Positions 27,783 to 37,025 of a stretch of DNA of 55,266 bases are shown here, in pieces. Numbering within the stretch: the first letter of the stretch is position 1; each line of letters opens with the position of its first letter. Source of the stretch: Candidatus Poribacteria bacterium (GTDB taxonomy: Bacteria; Poribacteria; WGA-4E; WGA-3G); the NCBI GenBank assembly GCA_022822275.1, contig JAJEBZ010000029.1, positions 1 through 55,266 on the forward strand, in the 5' to 3' direction. The translations under genes and the position numbers were made by a program. The notes under the pieces were generated by a model. It saw nothing but the letters and a program-made list of their open reading frames with translations, was not told where the DNA came from and did not search any database.

Positions 27783-28595
27783 TTACTTTATGTTTTTGAT
27801 GTGCCCCCAAGTTGTTGTTGCTTTACCAGCAGGTTCAACGGGTGTTGCGACATCGGCTTGTTTTGAGATAAAGTTAATCATCTCAATGAGTACTTGGCCG
27901 CGTGGCAGGTCTCCTCCACTTGGTTCCTGCATGCAAATTCCAACACGCCCACTGCTGTCGTTCAACTTAATTATACCAGGATCAAAGAAGGTTGCACCAT
28001 TGTCTCCAAAAGCTGCTTCAACAGTCCATGGGTCAACAATTTGTTCACTTTTGAACGGGCGTTCGGACGTGAAATTCACCAATGAAGGCGTGTGTTCCGC
28101 ACCGAGATCAGTCGGTGTAATCTGTGTTCCAGCACCCCACATCTCAACATTAAGATTGATGATGTTTTGTAACCCACCTACTTCGTTATTGGATTCAGAG
28201 ACATAAAAGATGTAATCAGAACAGTTTAGGACAACATTGCCGCCGTATATGAACCGTTCCATTATGGAATCGTCAGCTTGCCCATTTCCAGGTGTGTAAA
28301 GCGTAGTTGGTGTCCATCCGAAAAGGATAATGATATCAGCATGCTCATCATCAATGCGTTCTTCTGCCCAAGGTCCGATTTCAGCATCGGTTTTGTAGAC
28401 CACTTCATCAACAGCAGCCACAGTGTCTTTGAGGTTATCAAACACGACTGCGCGTTGTATATCTGCGTTTTCTTGTGTAATCCACCCTACGCCTTCACTA
28501 AAAATTGCAACATCACCGAGGCCTGCCCAACTTGTTGCTGATATAGCAAAAGCAGCGAGGAGTGTAAATAGCATAATCAAATGTCTAATGTTCAT
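27783..28595 (-). CDS. exported GATase/ThuA-like protein with TTWG tail
   Basis: A 270-residue protein with a Sec signal peptide (MNIRHLIMLFTLLAAFAISATSWA). The body has alternating strands and helices (DVAIFSE, ADIIILFGWTPTTLY, GGNVVLNCSDYIFY) that resemble ThuA/class-I amidotransferase-like folds, but I see no catalytic Cys-His pair. It ends GKATTTWGHIKNIK. A paralogue with the same layout lies 86 bases upstream on the same strand. A strong AAGGAG site supports the start. No defined function. Both are probably periplasmic or surface proteins. Confidence 0.65.
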   Translation of the reverse strand: MNIRHLIMLFTLLAAFAISATSWAGLGDVAIFSEGVGWITQENADIQRAVVFDNLKDTVAAVDEVVYKTDAEIGPWAEERIDDEHADIIILFGWTPTTLYTPGNGQADDSIMERFIYGGNVVLNCSDYIFYVSESNNEVGGLQNIINLNVEMWGAGTQITPTDLGAEHTPSLVNFTSERPFKSEQIVDPWTVEAAFGDNGATFFDPGIIKLNDSSGRVGICMQEPSGGDLPRGQVLIEMINFISKQADVATPVEPAGKATTTWGHIKNIK

Positions 28596-28681
28596 TAGAT
28601 TCTCCTTTTATTTTGTTAGATAAAATTATAGATCAGTTGTATGTAAGGACGTAGCAAAGAGGATGTCCTTACAGATACGGT

Positions 28682-29500
28682 TTAATAATCAGATTTGATA
28701 TGCCCCCAGGTAGTGGTTGCTTTTTGATTCGGATCGACTGCTGATGGACCGAGTGCCTCATCAAGATAGTTATCAATCATTTCTGCAAAAACTTCACCGC
28801 GTGGAAGTGTAGGGACATTTGGTTCTTGAAAAGCGATGCCTATACGTCCCCCCGTTTCTGTATCATGCATAATTACAGGATCAAAGAGTCCAGCACCGTT
28901 ATCACCAAATACCACCTCAACTTCCCAGGGATTGATAATCTGAGCTTCCTTGAAAGGGCGTTCTGAGGTAAAGAAACCGAGACTTGGTGTATACTTTTTT
29001 CCATCATCTGTGGGTGTTATTGCGGTGCCTCCAGCCCACATATCAACATTGATGTCCATCATATTTTGCAATCCACCAACAGCGTTTGCATCAACACCTT
29101 GCACTATATAAAAGATATAATCCGCAGTGTTGAGAAATATATTTCCGCCTTCAAGGAAATTTTCTGCAACAGAACCATCAGGCTCTGTATTACCTGCAGG
29201 ATAAAGAGTTGCTGGAAAGTCCCCGAACAAAACAATAATATCAGAAAAACCGTTATCAGTATGTTCTTCTGCCCATGTTTTTAGTTCGTCTTCACCTAAT
29301 GTGACAACATTAGTGGGTTTTTTCAAAAGGCCTGCTAATTCTTCACCTTCAGCTTTGGCAGTTGGTTGTGCAATCCATCCAGCTCGGTCAGTATAGATTG
29401 CGACTTCTCCAAGAGGCCCTGCTTCACCAAAAGCCGAAATAACGGATACTGCAAGAAGACACCCCAAGGTGATTGTTGTAAGTGTTATGAATTGTTTCAT
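28682..29500 (-). CDS. exported GATase/ThuA-like paralogue with TTWG tail
   Basis: A 272-residue paralogue of the next gene. It has a signal peptide (MKQFITLTTITLGCLLAVSVISAF), matching core segments (EVAIYTDRAGWIAQP, SDIIVLFGDFPATLYPAGN, NIFLNTADYIFYIV, GGLQNMMDINVDMW, FTSERPF, PWEVEVVFGDNGA) and the tail KATTTWGHIKSDY. AAGGAGG stands before the start. The GGLQN, PSL, FTSERPFK and PRGxV blocks are conserved between the two copies and are candidates for a functional surface. Function unknown. Confidence 0.65.
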   Translation of the reverse strand: MKQFITLTTITLGCLLAVSVISAFGEAGPLGEVAIYTDRAGWIAQPTAKAEGEELAGLLKKPTNVVTLGEDELKTWAEEHTDNGFSDIIVLFGDFPATLYPAGNTEPDGSVAENFLEGGNIFLNTADYIFYIVQGVDANAVGGLQNMMDINVDMWAGGTAITPTDDGKKYTPSLGFFTSERPFKEAQIINPWEVEVVFGDNGAGLFDPVIMHDTETGGRIGIAFQEPNVPTLPRGEVFAEMIDNYLDEALGPSAVDPNQKATTTWGHIKSDY

Positions 29501-30475
29501 TAAATTCCTCCTTTTATTAATTGACAGGATTTACGCAGTAAATTAAGTCCTACAATTAATATAACCCTGATTAGGTTACATTAGAGTTCCGAAAGTAAAT
29601 TTGAAACTCTAATATTTTTATTCATGAATAATAGTTAAGATATCCCTTCTGCAAACAAAATAACCCGCAGCAAACTATCCAAGTGAATAGAGAGCGTACG
29701 GGCATAATAAAAGTTGATGAACACCGGCAACATTCGCCTGTTCGTTAACTGATATATTATTACACTTGTTAACTATTGAGAAGGGGGGGGTAAACTTGTG
29801 GTTAATAAAACGGATAATCGGTAAAAGCACAGAGTGTCCAAGAATAGAATAAATGTAAAGATGGCTTAGACGAATTAGAGTCGTTCTTTCTAATTTGGGG
29901 TTGCTATAAGCATTTTGCATTTTCGCCATCCTTTATAATATTGAATATCTGTACCAATACCAATCAAATAGCAATTATTACGGACGATTGTCCAAAAAAG
30001 ACAAAAGTAATCTTTATTGCTATAATTGTAAATAATGACTAATGAATTGTCAAGAAAAAATTGCAATATAATACCATTTCTAAAAATGATGTCGTATTAC
30101 AAGTTTTTGTAAATGCAATCTAATACCAAATTAGCATGATTTGTCTTGTTTTCACGGGCGAGGAAACCTCGCCTCTACGGACAGTTCCTTGGTTCATCAG
30201 AATACGCGTATGGTATTCTGAATTGGTTAGGAAACCGCAAATCAAGAAATCAACGGTATGAATGCTATATAGCATTCCCCGGGTATGAAGGTTTCCTTAT
30301 GGCATTCCCCGCCTACCGCTATGAATCGCGTTAATTTGGTATAATACGGAAACCCAAACTAACAGTTTGTGCTACAAAAGAGAAATATATTATTAGAAAT
30401 GTTATAAGTGTGGAACAAACTGATTGTAATTGAACAGTAACGTATGTCAAAAATATACAACAAGCATTGATAGCC
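29501..30475. other. gene-free region with palindromic repeats
   Basis: No gene is convincingly supported. Holds an 8-G homopolymer (29783-29790), a cluster of palindromes at 30155-30335, and a remnant of the MITE-like inner hairpin around 30352-30378 (CAAACTAACAGTTTGTGCTACA). The rest is AT-rich. Confidence 0.55.
30155..30335. repeat. cluster of short palindromes with shared 28-mer
   Basis: Contains GGCGAGG-AAA-CCTCGCC, TCAGAATA..TATTCTGA and GAATGCTATATAGCATTC. Bases 30238-30265 are identical to 2640-2667. It is part of the dispersed repeat family also seen near 2.6, 7.8 and 55.05 kb. Confidence 0.65.
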
Positions 30476-31768
30476 TTAGGGTAGCTCTGGTTCTCTTAGC
30501 AGGTGTTCGGATGATAATTCTCCCGTTAAGGTAAGAAGAAATGCCACCAAATCTTGTACCTCTTGCTCATTCAGTTCAAGGGGTTCAAGCGTGCCTTCAC
30601 GCATTCCTACAAATCCGTTTGGAACGCCGCCTGCGTTATTAAATTCAATGATTGATCTTAGTGTAGGGAACTCTCCTGTGTGGAAATATGGGGCAGTGAG
30701 AGCAACATTTCGTAGTGTTGGGGTTTTGAACTGTCCTTGATGTTGTTGTGTCGGTTCCAGAAAGTTCAGTATTCTTTGCGGTACGTCTGGATCATCACTA
30801 TAGATACCTCCACCGTTAAAGGGGCTATCCAAGAGTTGCTTAATGCCGTCATATCGTCCCGTGTCTTCTGGGAACTTGCCTTGGGGAACACCGAGGTTGT
30901 GGAATTCGTTGTCGGTAAAACTTGGGGTGTCGTGGCAGAGAATACAAAACCCTTTACCGATAAAGAGTTTTAGTCCGCGTTTTGCTTCTATGCTGATTGC
31001 ATTCATATCGCCTGCGACATATTGATCAAACGGAGCGTTTCGGCTGATTAGGAGGCGTTCATAAGCCTCAATGGCTTTACCGATATTGGCAAAGACGGTA
31101 TTAACAGCGATCTTATCTGCTTCTGACATATTGTCAAATTGTGGATCGCCGGGTTTTCCATTTGGTGGGAAGCGATCCGTATTTACCAAGTTGGGAAGTG
31201 GACCGAATACTACCTCATAGTCTTTTCGATAAAGATTTTTGATGAGGTGTGTATACTGAAGACGTGTTCCCGCTTGTTCTTTTTCTCCTTCAAGAGCGAT
31301 GAGTGCTTGTGCCCAGAGTGAATCTGCTCTGCCATCCCAGAAGTGCCATTGGTTATAGGCGACATTAAGTAGTGTTGGTGCATTCCTCGTGCCTCTGTCT
31401 ACTCCCAATGAAGTTGCTTCAACGTCTGCAAATCCGTAAAATGGGGAATGACATGTTGCACATGAGACGGTGGCATCTATAGAGAAACGTTCATCAAAGA
31501 AGAACTTTTGTCCTAATAGTGCTGCGTCAGGATTGTCCGCAAAGCGATTTGTTGGACTTGGTGGAGGTACTTCGGGGAGTGGTGATAAACGTTGGATTAC
31601 TGCCCATTCACGTTTTGTAAAGATGTCTACTTCTGTTTCAATGTCTCCATTCATTGATAAAGTGCCTTCATCTCCGCAACCGATGAGTGCTAATGTGATG
31701 GCAGATATTAGGCAAATAGTGCATAAATAATTGTGTTGTATTTTCGGTGCAGAAACATGAGATGACAT
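30476..31768 (-). CDS. di-haem cytochrome c peroxidase family lipoprotein
   Basis: A 430-residue lipoprotein (lipobox LALIGC) of the CcpA/MauG di-haem family. Two c-type haem sites are visible: CATCH in the N-terminal half and CILCH in the C-terminal half. Family phrases include LGQKFFFDERFSIDATVSC, GTRNAPTLLNVAYN, FWDGRADSLWAQA and FKTPTLRNVALTAPYFHTGEFPTLRSII. Such proteins reduce peroxide or oxidise protein or small-molecule substrates in the periplasm. It is last in a tight leftward gene run, 27 bases after a SUMF1-like lipoprotein. AGAAGGA ribosome site. The substrate is uncertain. Confidence 0.9.
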   Translation of the reverse strand: MSSHVSAPKIQHNYLCTICLISAITLALIGCGDEGTLSMNGDIETEVDIFTKREWAVIQRLSPLPEVPPPSPTNRFADNPDAALLGQKFFFDERFSIDATVSCATCHSPFYGFADVEATSLGVDRGTRNAPTLLNVAYNQWHFWDGRADSLWAQALIALEGEKEQAGTRLQYTHLIKNLYRKDYEVVFGPLPNLVNTDRFPPNGKPGDPQFDNMSEADKIAVNTVFANIGKAIEAYERLLISRNAPFDQYVAGDMNAISIEAKRGLKLFIGKGFCILCHDTPSFTDNEFHNLGVPQGKFPEDTGRYDGIKQLLDSPFNGGGIYSDDPDVPQRILNFLEPTQQHQGQFKTPTLRNVALTAPYFHTGEFPTLRSIIEFNNAGGVPNGFVGMREGTLEPLELNEQEVQDLVAFLLTLTGELSSEHLLREPELP

Positions 31769-31795
31769 TTTATCCTTCTTTTTTTGTAATAGGTA

Positions 31796-32722
31796 TTACT
31801 GCTGTTTTGGTGCATCCATTGCGCATCTGAATCCGATGATCTGTGAGCTACCGACAATGTCATCATAGTCTCTATATGCACAGCGTACATAGTCGAATCC
31901 TGCGAACCAACTGGAGCCTCGCCAAGATTTTTTCCCCATGCCGCTTGTTTTTGGTCCTTTTGGGTTTTCTCGTGGACTCACCAAATAGTAATCCATATCA
32001 AACCAATCTGATACCCATTCTGAAACATTTCCTGCCATGTGGAGCGCACCGTAGGGACTTGCTCCTTGGTGAAAACTATCCACAGGGGCAGCCGTTGCAT
32101 ATCCATCAAGGTGTCCATCAAACTTTTTGTCGTCGTCAAAGTTGCACTTTGTTGGGTCAAATTCGTTCCCCCAGGGCCAAAGGCGTCCATCAGTTCCGCG
32201 TGAGGCTTTTTCCCATTCTGCTTCGGTTGGCAAACGTTTACCAACCCATTCTGCATAAGCTGCTGCGTCTCCCCATGTAACACCGACTACGGGTTGGTCT
32301 GGATGATTGAATTTTGGATTATCCCAAAATAAAGAGTTTCTATGTCCAGTCGCTTCGACGAATTTGGTGTAGTCCGCATTAGAGACTTCATATTTATCTA
32401 TAAAATAGGCATCTAAATATACTTTGTGTTGTGGGAATTCATCAAGCGGGTCTGCTAATGTGTCAACATCTGGATCACTTCCCATGATGAAATCACCTGC
32501 TGGCACATAAACCATTCCATCTGGAATGTCTATTGTCTCTTTTTCTTCTTCTTTTTCTTTTTCTTCAATGGGAAGATTCACCATAGGTTGCTGTTCATCG
32601 GTTGGTTCTACAATTTTTGCTTCTTCAACAGGCATCACTTCATCGCTTCCGCACCCGTATATGGTGGACATGAATAGAATAAAGAGAGTAATCAATGATT
32701 TACATAGAGTTTTTAAATTCAT
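31796..32722 (-). CDS. SUMF1/FGE-fold lipoprotein, copy 1
   Basis: 308 residues from the inner Met, which begins a lipoprotein signal ending MSTIYGC; upstream codons overlap the preceding gene. An acidic linker leads into an FGE-sulfatase domain: GMVYVPAGDFIMGSDP, FIDKYEVSNADYTKFVEATGH, RLPTEAEWEKASRG, GNVSEWVSDW and GFRCA. The paired cysteines that form the copper site in formylglycine-generating enzymes are absent (SSWFAGFDYVRCA where S-x-x-C...C is expected). Catalytic sulfatase activation is therefore unlikely and a binding or other role is more plausible. Confidence 0.85.
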   Translation of the reverse strand: MNLKTLCKSLITLFILFMSTIYGCGSDEVMPVEEAKIVEPTDEQQPMVNLPIEEKEKEEEKETIDIPDGMVYVPAGDFIMGSDPDVDTLADPLDEFPQHKVYLDAYFIDKYEVSNADYTKFVEATGHRNSLFWDNPKFNHPDQPVVGVTWGDAAAYAEWVGKRLPTEAEWEKASRGTDGRLWPWGNEFDPTKCNFDDDKKFDGHLDGYATAAPVDSFHQGASPYGALHMAGNVSEWVSDWFDMDYYLVSPRENPKGPKTSGMGKKSWRGSSWFAGFDYVRCAYRDYDDIVGSSQIIGFRCAMDAPKQQ

Positions 32723-32741
32723 GGTAACACAAATTATGTAT

Positions 32742-33605
32742 TTAAGGTGTCTTTGCACAACGAAACCCGACAGAACTGCTGTGATCGCTGCATTGTGCAG
32801 GATAGATATAAAAGACGGTGGTGCGCGTATCGTCTGGTCCATTTGTCCACGAACCACCCCGTATTGTATATGTTATGCCTTTAGTTAGGTCGGATTTTTC
32901 GTTTGCAATATCTCCCTTGTTGTTTTGCAGTTCAGGCAGGTCGCTCGTTACCCATTCCCACACATTGCCGGACATATCATGTAGTCCGTAAGGACTAACA
33001 CCTTTTGTGAAACTTCCGACAGGTGCGGGTTGCATGGTATAACCATCGTATTTTCCATCCATTTTGCCCCCGTCATCAAAATTACCTAACGAAGGGTCAT
33101 AGTCATTGCCCCACGGATACAAACGTCCATCTATACTTCGTGCAGCTTTTTCCCATTCAATGTCCGTGGGTAGTCTTTTTCCTGCCCAATTTGCGTAAGT
33201 TTCAGCGTCCTCCCAATTGACACCGACAACCGGTTGATCGAGGTCATTGAGGGTTGGGTTATCCCAAAATTTCGGTTCACGATGACCTGTTTCGGATAGA
33301 AAAATGGCGTACTGTCCGTTTGTGACCTCATACTTGTCAATATAGAATGCTTTCACAAAAACGCTGCGTGAATCGACTTCATTTCCGGTATTCAGATCGT
33401 TTTTTGTATCAGTACCGATGATGACTTCACCCGCGGGAATTAGTATCATTTCATCAACAACATGCTTTACATGGTCATTGGGTTGGACAGGAAGATCTGC
33501 CTTGTTGTCATTGCATGCGATCAAACCGAATTTTAAGACAATCATGAGTAATAAAATGACTTTAAATTTCATCTCTTTCACCAGCATCTTGTAAATGTAG
33601 TTCAT
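32742..33605 (-). CDS. SUMF1/FGE-fold lipoprotein, copy 2
   Basis: A 287-residue paralogue of the next gene. The lipobox is FGLIAC; an inner Met (33572) gives a more compact signal peptide, and neither start has a strong ribosome site. The outer start is 7 bases after the ABC ATPase stop, suggesting translational coupling. Domain marks: MILIPAGEVIIGTDT, FYIDKYEVTNGQYAIFLSETGH, KRLPTDIEWEKAARS, LHDMSGNVWEWV, IRGGSWTNG and VGFRCA. Like copy 1 it lacks the FGE copper-binding cysteines. Confidence 0.85.
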   Translation of the reverse strand: MNYIYKMLVKEMKFKVILLLMIVLKFGLIACNDNKADLPVQPNDHVKHVVDEMILIPAGEVIIGTDTKNDLNTGNEVDSRSVFVKAFYIDKYEVTNGQYAIFLSETGHREPKFWDNPTLNDLDQPVVGVNWEDAETYANWAGKRLPTDIEWEKAARSIDGRLYPWGNDYDPSLGNFDDGGKMDGKYDGYTMQPAPVGSFTKGVSPYGLHDMSGNVWEWVTSDLPELQNNKGDIANEKSDLTKGITYTIRGGSWTNGPDDTRTTVFYIYPAQCSDHSSSVGFRCAKTP

Positions 33606-33612
33606 GCTTTAT

Positions 33613-34587
33613 CTATTCTGCCGTTTCAGCAGTTAGGGATAAAAACAATTCTTCTAAGCTTTTTTCATCGGTGTGCATTTCAAGTAACTTCCATCCGTTT
33701 TCAATGATCGTTTTTGCGACTTCTGCGCGGATATCGCTGGTGTGAGTATATTGTATGTGAAACGTCATTGTATCATCAAGGACTTCGGTAACCTTTTCGA
33801 CTGAAACGACATCAGAGATGTTTGTGAGAACTATTCTTATTTCTTCAGGATCGCTGTCAGCAACTACAAGGGTGAGTGTATTGATTGGAACATTACTTTC
33901 ATCTTCATTCGGATTTATGTTTGAGATGGCGCGACCATTGGACACTTGCATATCCCCCGTGATTTTACCTTTACTGATGATTAGGAGGCGTTCACATGTC
34001 ATCTTTGCCTCAGGAAGAATGTGTGTGCTAAATAGAATTGTACGTTCCTTACCGAGTTCTTTGATTAATTCTCGTATTTCTACGATTTGTCGTGGGTCTA
34101 ATCCGGAAGTGGGTTCGTCAAGTATGAGTACTTCGGGTTCATGCACCAGAGCTTGTGCTAAACCGACGCGTTGGCGAAAGCCTCGTGATAGTTGTCCGAT
34201 AATCTGTTTACGTCTTTCGGTTAAAGCACATGACTCAATTACAGCATCTAATCGTCCATTAATTTGTTTTCGTGGTACACCTCGAATTTTTGCCATATAA
34301 GAGAGATACCTTGTGACCGTCATTTCGGTATAGAGCGGTATGTTTTCGGGTAGGTATCCGATTCTATTACGCACCTCTCGCGATTCTTTAAAGACATCGT
34401 ATCCTGCGACGGTGACCTTTCCGCTGCTTGCTGGCATAAAGCAGGTCAGAATGCGCATTGTTGTTGTTTTTCCTGCACCGTTGGGACCAAGAAAGCCAAC
34501 AATTTGCCCTTTGTCTACACTGAAAGAGATGTCTTTGAGAGCTTGAAATGGACCGTAGTTTTTTGATAGGTTTTGAACTTCAATCAT
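33613..34587 (-). CDS. ABC transporter ATP-binding protein
   Basis: A 324-residue ATPase of the ABC-2/GldA-like exporter type. Walker A GPNGAGKT near residues 39-46, a Q-loop region IGYLPENIPLYTEM, signature LSRGFRQRVGLAQAL, Walker B VLILDEPTSGLD and switch His in STHILPE. A C-terminal domain of about 100 residues follows. No membrane permease gene is adjacent, so the partner must lie elsewhere. It sits in a leftward run between a phosphoesterase and SUMF1-like lipoproteins. The transported substrate cannot be inferred. Confidence 0.93.
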   Translation of the reverse strand: MIEVQNLSKNYGPFQALKDISFSVDKGQIVGFLGPNGAGKTTTMRILTCFMPASSGKVTVAGYDVFKESREVRNRIGYLPENIPLYTEMTVTRYLSYMAKIRGVPRKQINGRLDAVIESCALTERRKQIIGQLSRGFRQRVGLAQALVHEPEVLILDEPTSGLDPRQIVEIRELIKELGKERTILFSTHILPEAKMTCERLLIISKGKITGDMQVSNGRAISNINPNEDESNVPINTLTLVVADSDPEEIRIVLTNISDVVSVEKVTEVLDDTMTFHIQYTHTSDIRAEVAKTIIENGWKLLEMHTDEKSLEELFLSLTAETAE

Positions 34588-34631
34588 TTTGGTTATCAGT
34601 TAAAGAGGTTATTGATAGGCAGAGATTCATA

Positions 34632-35528
34632 CTATTCACCTGAAACATTTTCTTTTTTCCGTTGGATGGTAAATTCTTGATCTCTGGGACGACCAGAGAG
34701 GTATGGATTATTATCTGGATTGGCGGCTTCGGACGCTGCAAGTACTTCCGGTAGGTCGACAGGTACGGAGTTCACCTCAATTCTATCAGGATATACATGA
34801 ACCTGTCGCCACGTCATCGGATAGCAGATAATTCCAGATGTTACAATACATAACATGCCTTGTTCCCTAAAAACGCGATTGAGGTGTTGGTGTCCACAGA
34901 AGAAACCTAAAATATGTTTCTCAAAGGGTGCTACGATTTCAAGTACCTCTGCTGAATTTGCGATTCTGGATCCAACCCCTTGAAATTCCACATTTGGGAA
35001 GGGGAGTTGGTGTGTGAAAAAAAGGATGTCTTCCCCGTAGTCTACAGCTTTTTTCATTTCCCGTTCAACCCATGCGAGTTGATTTGTACTGACATAACCG
35101 TGCGTCAGGTCTTCGGGGACTTCTTGTGCATCCATTAGAATGAATCTAATGTTCTCTTTGACAAAACTGGTAGAGCCCATGCCGTTTATACCGAATCGCT
35201 TTAGGTATGAGGCTTTTGATCCGGTTTCTGGGTCAAGATCGTGATTGCCTGGGATGTAATAGCATTGTGCTTTTAGCCGTTGTCCCAACAACTGAGCGGT
35301 ATTTAGTGCCTCTTCATATTCCTCTGCTGACATATCAAAACTTTTTCCACCACAAACGATGTCTCCGCCATGGATGACAAATGCAGGATCAAAATCGTTT
35401 AGTTGTTCAATTAGTTTCTCATATAGAGCAAAACTATGACTTTGTTGTTGCAATCCACCAGCAAAGTTTTGCTGTGCATGGGGATAAAGATGTGTGTCAG
35501 TGATGAAGGCGAACTTAAAGGGTGTCAT
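34632..35528 (-). CDS. calcineurin-like metallophosphoesterase
   Basis: 298 residues with the complete metallophosphoesterase signature: Asp11-x-His13 in FITDTHLYP, HGGDIVCGG, PGNHDLD, FFTHQLP and CGHQHLNR. These ligands hold a dinuclear metal centre for phosphate ester hydrolysis. No signal peptide is seen. It lies between the sulfatase and the ABC ATPase on one strand. Similar enzymes include cAMP or glycerophosphodiester phosphodiesterases. The substrate is not determinable here. Confidence 0.9.
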   Translation of the reverse strand: MTPFKFAFITDTHLYPHAQQNFAGGLQQQSHSFALYEKLIEQLNDFDPAFVIHGGDIVCGGKSFDMSAEEYEEALNTAQLLGQRLKAQCYYIPGNHDLDPETGSKASYLKRFGINGMGSTSFVKENIRFILMDAQEVPEDLTHGYVSTNQLAWVEREMKKAVDYGEDILFFTHQLPFPNVEFQGVGSRIANSAEVLEIVAPFEKHILGFFCGHQHLNRVFREQGMLCIVTSGIICYPMTWRQVHVYPDRIEVNSVPVDLPEVLAASEAANPDNNPYLSGRPRDQEFTIQRKKENVSGE

Positions 35529-35608
35529 AACATTTCAATAATTGCGTTCATTTGTCCAACTTGTTGCAACGGGACTACTTTTCGGTTGTGATGTTGCTGG
35601 TAAATATG

Positions 35609-36961
35609 TTACTGGTTCTTGACATATCCGGTAGTTCCATTTCGTTCTGCTTTATGTGCTTCCCAATAGTCTTCAATTCCTTGTCGCCATGTTTGTGCAG
35701 CTTCAGTCAGCTCAGCGGTTATTTCTGGATGTTCATTTTTCAGATTGGTGGTTTCTCCCATATCGGTTTCAAGGTTAGCAAGGTGAACATCATCTTCTGG
35801 GGGTGCACCTTCAACCAATTGCCCGTTAAGGACTAATTTCCACTTACCCCGTCGCATTGCGGTCTGTTTTCCCATTTCCCAAAAGATATCGGTATGAGGT
35901 GAAAACCACCCATCACACACCACCCCTATTTGGCTTAATCCGTCAAGTTGATATTTTGATAAATCTCCATCAGCAGCGGATAAGAAAGTCGGGAAGACAT
36001 CCATTGCTGCCCCGTATTGAGGGATTACATTTCCAGGTGGTATTTCTTTTGGCCAATGCATAATTCCGGGTGAACGGATTCCCCCTTCGTAGAGACTGAA
36101 TTTATGTCCTTTGAGTTTGCCTGCACTACCGCCATAGTATGGGTCTTGTGTGCCATCTAACCAGTTGCGTGTTTCCCGCGAGGGGCCGTTGTCACTTTGG
36201 AAATAGGAGAACGTATTTTCTGCGACACCGAGTCTTTCAAGTTCTGCAAAAATCTCACCAACGCTGTCATCCACTGCACTTAACATTGCAGCCATAATTT
36301 GTCTATCCCATGGCAAGTTTGGAAACCTGTCAACATATTCCTGTGGTGCGTGCATCGGATAATGTGGTGCATTGTAAGGCACATAAAGGAAAAACGGTTT
36401 GCCTTGTTCAACTGCTTTTCGGATATATCTAATTGCATACTCTGTGATCAGTTCAGTAAAATACTCACCGTTTCGGTATATTTCTTCGCCGTTTTCCCAA
36501 AGGTCATGCGTTTGGTCAAAATCTGGTCGTCCCAATGCCCAATAAAAGATGTGTGAATAGAAATCGATGCATCCTGCCATGAACCCGAACCAATCATCAA
36601 AACCGTGGTCTTCAGGGCGTGAACCCTCTGCAAGTCCGAGGTGCCACTTGCCGGACATTGCAGTGTAATACCCGAGTTCCTTGAGTGCGGTTGCGATCGT
36701 TGGGACAGAAGGTGGTAATCCAGTTGCAGTGCGATGTCCGGCTAAGATGGATCGTACTCCTGCATGGCAAGGGTATCGCCCTGTCAATAAAGCAGCGCGG
36801 GAGGGTGAACAGACAGGTGAGTTGGAGTACCAATCTGTAAAACGAATGCCTTCAGCAGCCATTCTATCCAGATGGGGTGTCTTGAAATCTGTAGCCCCCA
36901 TACAGGAGAGGTCACCGTATCCTTGATCATCTGTTAAGAATATAATAAAATTGGGTTGCAT
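35609..36961 (-). CDS. Cys-type arylsulfatase
   Basis: A 450-residue sulfatase. The N terminus IIFLTDDQGYGDLSC has the metal-binding DD. VCSPSRAALLTGR contains the C-x-P-S-R sequence in which Cys51 is converted to formylglycine. GKWHLG, DHGFDDWFG and QSDNGPSRE complete the active site. There is no evident signal peptide, unusual because most polysaccharide sulfatases are exported. It needs a genuine formylglycine-generating enzyme, which the two SUMF1-like neighbours probably are not. GGAGGGA ribosome site. It likely starts the leftward gene run; its substrate is probably a sulfated glycan. Confidence 0.93.
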   Translation of the reverse strand: MQPNFIIFLTDDQGYGDLSCMGATDFKTPHLDRMAAEGIRFTDWYSNSPVCSPSRAALLTGRYPCHAGVRSILAGHRTATGLPPSVPTIATALKELGYYTAMSGKWHLGLAEGSRPEDHGFDDWFGFMAGCIDFYSHIFYWALGRPDFDQTHDLWENGEEIYRNGEYFTELITEYAIRYIRKAVEQGKPFFLYVPYNAPHYPMHAPQEYVDRFPNLPWDRQIMAAMLSAVDDSVGEIFAELERLGVAENTFSYFQSDNGPSRETRNWLDGTQDPYYGGSAGKLKGHKFSLYEGGIRSPGIMHWPKEIPPGNVIPQYGAAMDVFPTFLSAADGDLSKYQLDGLSQIGVVCDGWFSPHTDIFWEMGKQTAMRRGKWKLVLNGQLVEGAPPEDDVHLANLETDMGETTNLKNEHPEITAELTEAAQTWRQGIEDYWEAHKAERNGTTGYVKNQ

Positions 36962-37025
36962 TTTCCCTCCGTTGTGTTCTCACAGTGGATAAACAGAAGT
37001 CCTCCGTTCACTTCTAATTATAAAT

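Noticed and set aside
29675-29929. 84-codon minus-strand frame crossing an 8-G run (possible phase-variable gene)
   Set aside because: The ribosome site touches the start codon, the protein matches nothing I recognise, and the surrounding DNA is AT-rich and repeat-laden. The G-run may be chance.
31796-33605. Formylglycine-generating enzymes for the nearby sulfatase
   Set aside because: Both proteins have the fold but lack the cysteine pair that binds copper in FGE. Annotated as SUMF1-fold only.
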